Origin: Anaerolineales bacterium
GTDB lineage: Bacteria > Chloroflexota > Anaerolineae > Anaerolineales > Villigracilaceae
DNA length: 64,000 bases
Direction: 5' to 3'
NCBI GenBank assembly: GCA_020634895.1
Contig: JACKAV010000007.1
Span: 124,001 to 188,000 of the forward strand
The notes under the pieces are model-generated. The model worked only from the letters and a program-made list of their open reading frames with translations, searched no databases and was not told where the DNA came from. Shown piece by piece: positions 1 to 8,600 of the stretch. Positions within the stretch are counted from its first letter, which is position 1, and every line of letters begins with the position of its first letter. A program made the position numbers and the translations under genes.

Positions 1-312
1 GCGCAGGAAGTTCTGAACAGCGGAGCGAAGAACATCCTGTTGGATATGAGCGACCTGACATTCATTTCAAGTGCGGGACTGGTTTCATTACATGTGGTGG
101 CTTTGCTCCTGCGCGGTGAGGCAATGCCGGACCTTGAACACGGTTGGGCGGCGCTTAAGTCGGTTAATAAATCGCGGGAGAGCGGCATGCAGCAGCATGT
201 GAAAATGCTCAATCCGCGCCCCGAAGTGGTCAATGTGCTGGAGATGGTCGGTTTTTCATCGTTCTTCGAGATCTTCACCGACAGGCAAAAGGCGATTGAA
301 TCATTTTCATAG
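1..312 (+). CDS. STAS-domain anti-sigma factor antagonist, 5' end outside window
   Basis: The reading frame is open from base 1, so the start lies upstream and about 103 residues are visible. The segment has the STAS hallmark: a hydrophobic strand (NILLDMSDL) followed by ISSAGL, whose serines include the residue phosphorylated in SpoIIAA/RsbV-type proteins. STAS antagonists bind an anti-sigma or switch kinase when unphosphorylated. The C-terminal half (VVNVLEMVGFSSFFEIFTD) closely resembles the STAS protein at 1661-2068, suggesting paralogues flanking the flavocytochrome gene. The partner kinase is not in the window. Family assignment is confident; the pathway is unknown. Confidence 0.85.
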   Translation, partial: AQEVLNSGAKNILLDMSDLTFISSAGLVSLHVVALLLRGEAMPDLEHGWAALKSVNKSRESGMQQHVKMLNPRPEVVNVLEMVGFSSFFEIFTDRQKAIESFS

Positions 313-373
313 GATAAGTTTTAACAGCGATGCAGGCATGCCTGCATCGCTGTTGATTTAAGGGTATGTGTAT

Positions 374-1648
374 ATGAAGCGCAATCTCGGAAATATTGTC
401 TTTGCAGTTTTGGCTTTAACCACAGTAATCGTTTGGATCTTCTTCCCGCCGAACAGCGACGGCGTGGAAAATTACCTGCGTTATCACGTTGGCATGACCA
501 TCGGTTCGCTGGTCATTACACTGATGTCTTTTTCATTGTTCATTTCCACACGCCCGCGCTGGGCGGAGCCGTATTTCGGCGGCTTGGACAAAATGTATGT
601 GACCCATCGTTATATGTCCACGGCGGCGTTCCTTTTGATGTTCGTGCATCTTTTGGTCGTGCCGCTGCATATCGAGAACCTTGCGTTGGGAAATTATCTG
701 GCAATTGTTGCCTTTCTCGGCTTTGTCGCCATCGTCATGCCGACGCTCGCGCCGCGCATCCCTTTTCTCGATAAACTTACAAGTGGAACCTATGAAGGCT
801 GGAGAAGCCTGCACGGGTTCATCGGCATATTTTTCATCCTCGGTTATCTGCATTCGATCACGGTGAATGCGCCGCACAGCATGGCGATCAACTGGAATCA
901 GATATTTGTTTTTCTCGGCATCGGTTCGTACATTTACACCGAAGTCCTCAGCCGCTTTTTGGGCAAACAGGTTCCCTACACGGTGGAGGCGGTCAACCAT
1001 CCGAACACATCCACGACCGAAGTGGTGATGCGCGCCAAAGGCAAACCCATCAAACACGCCCATGCCGGTCAGTTCCTTTTTGTGAAATTCACCGGCGACA
1101 AGGTATTGAAGGAGAAGCATCCTTTCACGATTTCCAGCGCGCCGCATGAAGATGTACTGCGTGTGACCATCAAGGCGTGCGGCGATTTTACGCGTCACCT
1201 TTTTCAACATCTAAAACCCGGCACCGATGCGTTCATCGAAGGTGCGTATGGGATGTTCAACTATAAGACGGGCGGGGAGCGGCAGATATGGATCGCGGGT
1301 GGGATCGGCATTACGCCCTTCCTTTCGTTCCTGCGGGACCTCAAAACTGATCTGCCCTTCGATGTGGATTTTTACTACACTGTGCGCCACCCTGAGGAAA
1401 CCATCTTCGCCGATGAGATAGAAGACATTGCCAAAACGCATCCGCGTTTGAACCTGCATATCCGTCATTCTTCCATCCACGGTTCATTGTCGGTGGACGA
1501 GATCGTCAAAAACGCAGGCGGCAGCGCAAACATGCATCACGTCTATATGTGCGGACCTTTCCCGATGGTGCGGGCTTTCGAGAGGAAATTCGTCGAAGCC
1601 GGTATCGATAAAAAGAATATCCATTTTGAAGAGTTCAATTTCAGATAA
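374..1648 (+). CDS. Ferric-reductase-like transmembrane flavocytochrome (FRD/NOX type)
   Basis: A membrane haem protein fused to a ferredoxin-NADP reductase module, moving electrons from NAD(P)H through FAD and haem to an external acceptor. Numbering from the alternative GTG at 368 (426 aa): about six membrane segments in residues 8-195; haem-ligand-like histidines H80 and H94 in one helix and H149 and H162 in another, the Hx13H/Hx12H spacing of this family; FAD motif HPFTISSAP at 251-259; nucleotide motif GGIGITPF at 311-318; CGP at 395-397. The ATG at 374 has AAGGG about 10 bases upstream and is preferred. It sits between two STAS genes in the same direction, suggesting a regulated redox unit. 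The natural acceptor is unknown. Confidence 0.88.
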   Translation: MKRNLGNIVFAVLALTTVIVWIFFPPNSDGVENYLRYHVGMTIGSLVITLMSFSLFISTRPRWAEPYFGGLDKMYVTHRYMSTAAFLLMFVHLLVVPLHIENLALGNYLAIVAFLGFVAIVMPTLAPRIPFLDKLTSGTYEGWRSLHGFIGIFFILGYLHSITVNAPHSMAINWNQIFVFLGIGSYIYTEVLSRFLGKQVPYTVEAVNHPNTSTTEVVMRAKGKPIKHAHAGQFLFVKFTGDKVLKEKHPFTISSAPHEDVLRVTIKACGDFTRHLFQHLKPGTDAFIEGAYGMFNYKTGGERQIWIAGGIGITPFLSFLRDLKTDLPFDVDFYYTVRHPEETIFADEIEDIAKTHPRLNLHIRHSSIHGSLSVDEIVKNAGGSANMHHVYMCGPFPMVRAFERKFVEAGIDKKNIHFEEFNFR

Positions 1649-1660
1649 TAGGAGACCTTC

Positions 1661-2068
1661 ATGCAAATCTCTTTTTCAAAACAAGCGAACGTGACCATTA
1701 TGCACCTTTTAGGGGATGTGGATTCTTCCAACTACACCGAGGTCATCATCAAGGCGCAGGAAGCCTACGATGACGGCACGCGGAATCTGCTGCTCGACCT
1801 GACCAAAGTCCCTTATGTGAGCAGTGCCGGATTGATGGCGCTTCATACGCTGGCACGCATCTATTCGGGGCAATCCATCAAGGGGAAGGATGGCGGTCGT
1901 CCCACTTTTCGTGCGATCAACCCGAAAGAGGACGCGACCGCCCGCGAGCACGTCAAGCTGCTTGGTCCGCAGGCGGCGGTGGAGCAGGTTTTGGATGTGA
2001 TCGGGTTAAAGCAATTTTTCGAGATTTTCACGGACCTTGATACTGCGGTCAAATCCTTCGGTTCATAA
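1661..2068 (+). CDS. STAS-domain anti-sigma factor antagonist
   Basis: 135 residues, full-length STAS domain. The strand LLLDLTKVPY is followed by VSSAGL with serines at 54-55, the phosphorylation position of anti-anti-sigma factors. The ATG follows the flavocytochrome stop by 12 bases with AGGAG in between, so the genes are probably co-transcribed. An acidic/Gly-rich insert around residues 70-85 is also present in the STAS fragment at 1-312, supporting recent duplication. It probably controls a sigma factor or switch kinase encoded elsewhere; the link to redox activity is inference from position. Confidence 0.87.
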   Translation: MQISFSKQANVTIMHLLGDVDSSNYTEVIIKAQEAYDDGTRNLLLDLTKVPYVSSAGLMALHTLARIYSGQSIKGKDGGRPTFRAINPKEDATAREHVKLLGPQAAVEQVLDVIGLKQFFEIFTDLDTAVKSFGS

Positions 2069-2143
2069 GAGGCGGATCGCGTGTAACTTTCGGATGATTT
2101 CTGCATCCAAAAAGGTAACGAAACCATTAATTGCGAGGATAGA

Positions 2144-2614
2144 ATGTCAAAGAAGAAAACCACCCGAAAAAAGAGTTCCATGTCGCGCGGCGGATTGGGC
2201 AGTTTCCTGAGGAAACCAGCCGGTCAGATCACCGTCGTTGCCATCGTTGCCTTCATCATCTTCCTGATCGCCAGCGCGGGCGGCGGTTCAGGTTCTGCTG
2301 CCACCATCAGCGCGGATGAAGCCTACCAGAAATACGCGTCTGGCACTTTCCTGCTGGATGTCCGCACGCAGGCTGAATGGGACGATTATCATGTGGAAGG
2401 CACCACGCTCATTCCGCTGGATGAACTTCCAAACCGCTTGAGCGAACTGCCGAAGGATCAGGAGATCGTGGTGATCTGTCACTCCGGCAACCGCAGCCAA
2501 CAGGGACGCGATATCTTGTTGAATGCGGGCTTTAACGCCACCAGCATGACGGGCGGGCTTTTAGCCTGGTACGACAAAGGCTATCCGCTTTACACGACCG
2601 GACCGGTACAATAA
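2144..2614 (+). CDS. Membrane-anchored rhodanese-domain protein
   Basis: 156 residues: a basic N-terminus (KKKTTRKK), one membrane helix at about 28-45, a Gly/Ser linker, then a single rhodanese domain at about 55-150. The active-site loop is CHSGNRS with the catalytic-type cysteine at C112, and the LDVRTQAEW motif typical of the fold is present. The domain should face outside the cytoplasm. Rhodanese domains transfer sulfur or hold sulfane sulfur; the substrate cannot be read here. It follows the STAS gene by 75 bases and is ended by a strong hairpin at 2625-2671. Confidence 0.85.
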   Translation: MSKKKTTRKKSSMSRGGLGSFLRKPAGQITVVAIVAFIIFLIASAGGGSGSAATISADEAYQKYASGTFLLDVRTQAEWDDYHVEGTTLIPLDELPNRLSELPKDQEIVVICHSGNRSQQGRDILLNAGFNATSMTGGLLAWYDKGYPLYTTGPVQ

Positions 2615-2624
2615 GTTGAACAAA

Positions 2625-2671
2625 TTAAAAAGTAAACCCCGAAGTCTTAAACTTCGGGGTTTACTTTTTAA
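2625..2671. terminator. Bidirectional-looking intrinsic terminator
   Basis: A near-perfect 21-bp inverted repeat (2625-2645 with 2651-2671), 5-base loop, with A-run and T-run at the outer ends. It closes the plus-strand rhodanese unit and could also stop transcripts from the minus-strand cluster that ends at 2784. Confidence 0.85.
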
Positions 2672-2692
2672 GAGGCTGTGTTGTAAGTACAC

Positions 2693-2762
2693 GGATCAGA
2701 CGGATACACGGACAAATACGGAAAATCTTTTTCTGTGAGAATCCGTGAAATCCGTGTACAAA
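2693..2762. repeat. Intergenic palindromic repeat (ACACGGAT / ATCCGTGT type)
   Basis: Two or three copies of ACACGGAT-like words face ATCCGTG-like words across a T-rich centre, giving an imperfect inverted repeat of about 70 bp between two convergent genes. The words resemble short palindromic repeats scattered in many environmental bacterial genomes. It encodes no protein. Confidence 0.6.
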
Positions 2763-2783
2763 AAAGTTTTCTATTAGGAATGT

Positions 2784-5249
2784 TTACGGCGCAGCGTATA
2801 TGACCGTTCCGTTTTGGCGGAAGATCGGTTTGAGATAAAGCACGAACTTTTCCTCGTTGACGGCGGTGGTGGCGCGCTCGAGATTGCCGATAAAAATGTA
2901 GCGGATGTTGTATTTGTCGATGATGGTTCTGGCTTCATCCCAACGGGCGGTGGAATACAGCGTGGCAATATCCTGCTGGCGGGTGCCGTGCAGTTCGTAG
3001 CCTCCGCGCCACTGCGCTTCATGACCGGGCCAGCCCAACACGGTGGGATAGCCGGTATAGGTCGAGACGCGTCCATAGTAGCTGTAACTTCCGCCGACCG
3101 CCTCAGCGACGACGCCCTCGGGCTGGGTCAGCAGGAATTCGATTCCGGCGGCATCGTCGGGGTTTTCGCGCTGGACGCGGGCAAAGTCGTTCAGGTCGAA
3201 ACCGTAAACGGGGTTGAAGTTATTCGTCTTGGTCATCAAACCCAGGACGGGGTAAAGCAGCCCGCAGAAGATGACCAATCCCATCACCACTCGGGTACTG
3301 ATGTTCGCAAATCCGCGCATGTTTTGCAGGACATATCCCACGCCAAAGGCGGCGACGAGACTCCAGAGAATCCATGCCTGATAGTAGAACTTGAAGACGG
3401 TGTTTATGCGATAGCCGAACTGGTCACGCAGATAAACAAATTCGGGGGCGAGGACGAGAATGGCGCCAAGAGTCAGCAGAAGAAAGACAAAAGAAAGTGA
3501 AGATGTATTTGCTTGTTCACTCTCTTCATCCTCTTCCTGTTTTTCACTTTTTGCAAACAGGAACGCCAGCGCGGGAATCAGCACTGCCAGCAGCGTGATG
3601 AGACTGCCAATATTCGCCAGCCTGCGCAGGGACGTCGCGCCGAGATACTGCGCGACGGTCATATTGTAGGAGGCGAGTGTGGCGTTGATGATGTCTTTTT
3701 CCACGAGCAGGCTGAGAATGCCGAGGAAGAAGGTTAGCAGGACAAGGATAAGGGTGAATCCCAGCCCGATGGTGAGTCCCAGCTTCCAGTTCGGGCGAGG
3801 CGTGTTCTTCGTCCAAAGATAAATTAGAAAAGCGAAGATGGGGATCAGCAGCGTTCCCCACATCACCCAAAGATGAGTCCCGCGGGTGACGAACATGAAG
3901 TTGGGGATGATGCCGCCCGCTTGTGACGAGAAGCCAAGGTAGAACGGGAGATATGCCAGCAGTGAAACGATGCCAAGCGGCAAGGCAAATAGGAATAGGT
4001 CTTCGAGACGTTCCCAGTTCCAGCCTTCTTCGCTGGCGCGCCAAAGGACGAATGCGAAGACGATGAGTGCGGCGGCAACGAGGATGTCCCATGTGTTGAG
4101 GAAGGCGAGACCGCCGAGGACAAGCGCGGCGAAGAAAAAGCCGGATGGGCTGATCGTCAATTGCGCGCCCATGAGGTTGACTTTCCCGTCTTTCCAGCCG
4201 CCGAGGAAGATGTTCATCGCGACGGAAATGGCAAGCAAACCAAAGGGGATTGCCAGCACATGCGGATGCAGGTCGCCGAGCAGGAAGGAGAAGAAGGGAA
4301 ATTCGTCGATGACTTCGCGGAAGCCGCCGATGATGTCATAGTCCTGGATCACACGCGAAGCGCGCCACCACCATAGATAACGGTCGGGAACAAAGCCAAA
4401 GGGTTGGACCGGCGACTGGGAAAGTTCCTTCATGTCGAGCCACGCCCAAAATGGACCGTTCCATGTGCCGGTTATGGCATTTTTTGTCCAGCCGATGCCG
4501 AGGCGGTGAAGAACTTCCAATAGGGCTTCAAAGTTCGAAACGAGAAGGAGGAAGAGCGGCGCGAGCAGAGACGATGCTATGAACGATGAAGGACGAGCTT
4601 CGGGAATTTCTGTTTGATGATTTGCATTTCTTGAAGACCCCAGCAGATTATAGACAATGCCGAATGAACCGATGGCACCCAGCCCAAAGATGAGCGAGGT
4701 CATCAGGTTGTGCGCCGTGCTGCCGCTGATGTTCGCAAGGCGGGCGAGCATGGCGGTCATCACATAGCCGAAGTAATAATAGGAAATTCCATACCCTGAG
4801 AGCCAGGCGTCATGCGGCGGGAAGGTTTCGGAGCGCAGGATGCTGTTGATGAACATCAACTCCATCGGTTTTTCGGTGCTGGCAAGTTCGGGGTTTGCCG
4901 AGCGGACAAAAGCAAGAAAAGCGAAAGCGATCAAGAAAAGAATTTCGGTCGTAACGATCAGGGCGATATTTGACTTGAGAAAATCGGCGATCTCGTTTCT
5001 GCGATTGACGGTGACCAAAACGCTCAAAGCAATGGGAACTGCCATTGCAAAAAGGATTCCGCCAACGTCATTGCGCGCAAAGCCAAGCGATGCAAACAGC
5101 CAGAAGATATATCCCCAGATCAGCAGACCAGCCGTCCGCGCGAGGGTGTAGCCGCGGTCTTTCAGCGCCGGAAAAAGATGATAGACCAGCGGAAAGGTCA
5201 GCCAGCCGAGCAGTGTGAGGATGAGATACCAGGAGAGGAAGGCGGTCAT
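2784..5249 (-). CDS. DUF2298 (Chlor_Arch_YYY) multi-pass membrane protein
   Basis: 821 residues, with roughly 15-20 hydrophobic segments. Family marks include the paired tyrosines in SYYYFGYVMTAML, an early FINSILRSETFPPHDAW block, and GDLHPHVLAIPFGL, all shared with the C-terminal half of the protein at 5675-10606. DUF2298 proteins are named YYY for this tyrosine triad; they look like GT-C glycosyltransferases that use polyprenyl-phosphate sugars, but no reaction is proven. Its place downstream of glycosyltransferases supports a role in extracellular glycan assembly. The C-terminus (RTIIDKYNIRYIFIGNLE) is a soluble tail. Confidence 0.88.
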   Translation of the reverse strand: MTAFLSWYLILTLLGWLTFPLVYHLFPALKDRGYTLARTAGLLIWGYIFWLFASLGFARNDVGGILFAMAVPIALSVLVTVNRRNEIADFLKSNIALIVTTEILFLIAFAFLAFVRSANPELASTEKPMELMFINSILRSETFPPHDAWLSGYGISYYYFGYVMTAMLARLANISGSTAHNLMTSLIFGLGAIGSFGIVYNLLGSSRNANHQTEIPEARPSSFIASSLLAPLFLLLVSNFEALLEVLHRLGIGWTKNAITGTWNGPFWAWLDMKELSQSPVQPFGFVPDRYLWWWRASRVIQDYDIIGGFREVIDEFPFFSFLLGDLHPHVLAIPFGLLAISVAMNIFLGGWKDGKVNLMGAQLTISPSGFFFAALVLGGLAFLNTWDILVAAALIVFAFVLWRASEEGWNWERLEDLFLFALPLGIVSLLAYLPFYLGFSSQAGGIIPNFMFVTRGTHLWVMWGTLLIPIFAFLIYLWTKNTPRPNWKLGLTIGLGFTLILVLLTFFLGILSLLVEKDIINATLASYNMTVAQYLGATSLRRLANIGSLITLLAVLIPALAFLFAKSEKQEEDEESEQANTSSLSFVFLLLTLGAILVLAPEFVYLRDQFGYRINTVFKFYYQAWILWSLVAAFGVGYVLQNMRGFANISTRVVMGLVIFCGLLYPVLGLMTKTNNFNPVYGFDLNDFARVQRENPDDAAGIEFLLTQPEGVVAEAVGGSYSYYGRVSTYTGYPTVLGWPGHEAQWRGGYELHGTRQQDIATLYSTARWDEARTIIDKYNIRYIFIGNLERATTAVNEEKFVLYLKPIFRQNGTVIYAAP

Positions 5250-5297
5250 TGGTTATCAGTAATCAGTAATCAGTGTACAGTAGTCAGTGAACGGTGA

Positions 5298-5660
5298 TCA
5301 GTTGCCGAGGTTGGGGAGGGTGAAAGCTCCGGTGGCGGGATCAGGCTGAAAGTCCAGAACGGAGGCGACGGCATCCAGGTTGACGGGACCGTAGACGTGC
5401 GGGAACAAATCCGCTTCGGAGATATTATCCGCGGGCGGACCGGCAGGCGGCTCCCACTTAAGCTCGGGCTTGAGTCTGCTTTCATCGACCAGCAGCAAGA
5501 CCAGGTCGGTTCGCCCGCTGTAGAAAGCGTTGGCGACGTTTACCGCCTGCTTGTCCGTAGAAAAATGGATGAAACCTTCGGCGGCGAGACTCGGCGCAGT
5601 GTATTCGCCTTTTGCCTGCGCGTCTGCCCATTCCTGTTTGGATGTGATGTGGAGAATCAT
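5298..5660 (-). CDS. DUF952 family protein
   Basis: 120 residues from the ATG at 5660. It has the DUF952 signature: MILHITSKQEW at the start, then EGFIHFSTDKQ, then LLLVDESRL and an acidic FPHVYGPVNLDAV block. DUF952 proteins are small cytoplasmic proteins without an established reaction; the fold resembles ADP-ribosyl-transfer-like folds by comparison, which is not evidence of activity. It begins 14 bases after the stop of the large DUF2298 fusion and lies between two DUF2298 genes, so it belongs to the same transcript. Confidence 0.85.
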   Translation of the reverse strand: MILHITSKQEWADAQAKGEYTAPSLAAEGFIHFSTDKQAVNVANAFYSGRTDLVLLLVDESRLKPELKWEPPAGPPADNISEADLFPHVYGPVNLDAVASVLDFQPDPATGAFTLPNLGN

Positions 5661-5674
5661 GGCATTCCTTATAG

Positions 5675-8600
5675 TTAAGGTTTTACTTGATAGATGGTCG
5701 TGTTCAGGTCTTGATAGACGACATCCCAATAGACGCCTTCATACTGCGGGAATTTCGTCAAGCCGTCCGGGATATCTGGAATGACGGGATACACGTTGCG
5801 TTCCAACTGTCCCACGACTATATACTTTACATCATATTTCTTTAGAAAAGCAAGCGCGGATTGAATATCGATCGAGGTGTAGAACATACCGACTTCGTTC
5901 ACGCGATCCTGTACCTGCGGTGCGAAATTGCCGCGCTGCTGGCGTTGATGCCAGTTCCAGCCGACGACTCCGGGCAAACCGGTATAGATGGTAAAGCGCG
6001 TACACCAGCGATACTCGGTGCAGTTCGCCTCCACGATGACGGGCGAACCTTCCACGTTATCCTGCATCCAGCGGATGGCGCGGTAGTCTTCGCTCAATTC
6101 CATGGTCTGACCATCCCATAACTGGGAATGTGCCATGTACTCCATGCTGTCGAGCGAGTGCGGCGCGTCGGGATTGATGCGGTCGCTGATCTTGTCGGTG
6201 GAGCCTGTCAACGTGAACATGAAGGCACACGCCAAAAGGATATAAGTTCCGGTCTGGTAGGTTGCGCGCCACTTGGGTCTCCACCCGGAGAAGGCGGGCA
6301 GCAGCCAGCCGAATGCCGCTGCCGCGCTGACGGCGAACATCATCCACGCTTGAAGATACAGTTTGAAGATGGTGTTCATGCGACCAATGTCACCGACCAA
6401 AGCGACGAATTCGACGGCGATGGTGATGGTCAATGCCGTGCCGATGAGGAAGAGTATGAAGCGTTTCGCATCCGGTTGGTCGGGGCGCAGGATGAGGATC
6501 GCAGCCCAAAGCGCGAGTGGAAGCGCAAGGAATCCGATGGTCGCTTTTTCGACGATGAAGAACACGAAGAAGGCAATGACCGCCGCGATGGCAATTTCAA
6601 AAATGACGGCGTACGGGCGCAGACGATTCAAACGCGAGACGGGCGTAACAGCCATCCATTCGCGGGTCTCCCAGATCAGCCATGCCGTGATGATAAAGAG
6701 GAACAAACCCCATTGTGTGAAGTAGGAAGAGAACGGCGTACGGGATGCGCCCCAATACGCCACCGAGTTATACGCCTGTCCGAACGATTTCAGGAATGGC
6801 AGATAGAACAGGGAACCGAGGATATATAGAAGCGCAGCGGCGCCGAAAGCCAGTCCGGCTTTTCCGACCCAGGCGGGGAGTGCGTTTGACCCCACCCTCA
6901 TCTTTTCCCGCAGAGAGAGGGGAAGATCAAAATAACGGAACAGTGTGTAAACCACCGTAATGGCAGCCAAAAGATAATACGTGTACAAGTCCCATGTGTT
7001 GGTCGGTTTCAATGCGCCGATGAACAATGCGCCAATGCCGAGGGAAGCGATCCACTCGCCGCGAGTCAAATTGGCGCGGGCAAGTACGAATGCCAATGCC
7101 CATGCGATGATGAACAACAAGAGCGGCATCACCAGCATGTGCGCGTGCAGGTCGCTGTAGATGAAAGTAAACAGCGGGAATTCCGTGATCTCGTTGCCGG
7201 GTCCCGGCGGGATGACACGGCTTGGGAACCAGTACCAGTCGCCGCGTCCGATGGGAAGCGTCGCACCATCGATCAGTATCTTCCAAATGCCCTGCAGCGC
7301 CCAACTCCAATGTTGGAAAAATCCCGTCCCATCTGGAATGACGCCGTCCGGCGCGGCGGCTCGTTGGAAGCCGCTAAAGAGCAGTTGAATCGTCCCAAGG
7401 TTGCCAAGCAGCACGGTCAACATCGAAGCGGCGAGTCCCGTTACCAGTTGAAGATTGAATTTGGAAAACTGCTCTTCAATTTTCGCCTTATAACTTTCGA
7501 CTGCGCCGAACCCGATCACGAACGCGCCGGTTGCCACCAACGCGAACCAGGTCGGCAGGATGAAGTTGTACGCAATGGACGGGACAATGCCGAGCAGTTT
7601 TACCGGCGTGCCAGCCAGCACAAAACCGTAATAGTAGTAATTAATATATCCGCCCGCGAACCACGGGTCATACGGCGGGAAGCTCGTGCTCTTCAACACC
7701 GCATTGAAATACGAAAAATCCATCGGGCGTTCGCCGCCCTTGGCGGGATGCCACAGGTCGGGGTTGCCGATGCGGATGAGCAGGTCGATGATGAAGAAGG
7801 ATAGGAAGACGATCTCAGCGATGACGAAGAACTTGCGATGGTTTGTCCAATCGTCCTTGAATTCGGACTTGCGCCTCATCCACAAGCCGACGCCTGTTAC
7901 CACGATCAAGCCGAGTGCCACGCCGATGCTGACCCGCGTGTACGGCACGCCGACCGAACCGCCCATCCATGCAAGCCACGCCAGCAATACCAAACCGACG
8001 ATCCTACCCAATGGATACGCATATTGCTTCAAACCGGGTAATGCTAAACGCGCAATCGGATAGGCGAATGCTCCGAGGACGAAAACAAAAAGATACCAGA
8101 TCAACATTCCCACGTAGGGATATTTATTCTGCAGCCAGTCATAATTAAACAAGTCTGTCCATGTGCCGCCCGCGCGCTGACTTGCCAGTTTTGTCTCCGG
8201 CAGCATCAGCGTTTTGAAATCGTTGAACTCCGTCGGCGTGAGCGGAACGGCTTTGGTCAGGTCCACGGTGCTGAGTATGGCGCGGAGTTGGTTCGCGTCG
8301 AACGCATCCGTCTTTTTGAAGATGAGTACTTTGGGGTGGTCGTAGAAGGTAAAGGCTTCTTCTGCGCGTTCGTCATTGATGACCAGCGGACCCAGCGTTG
8401 GATACGACTCAAAGACTTCTGCCAGTTCAAAACCGAGTTTGCCTTCGTACATGCCGGGCTGGGCAAGGCGGTAACACTCGATGATCTCCTGTCCTTCCGG
8501 GCAGCCGATCAGGTCGCGGTAGTACAGCGTCGTGAGCGGATAACGTTCCGGCAGGCGTGTGATCTGTGCATACTGGTGATTGGTGGGGATGACGATGTAA

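Noticed and set aside
533..1210. 225-codon minus-strand frame opposite the flavocytochrome
   Set aside because: It is antisense to a clear gene with haem and FAD motifs; the translation has no family features.
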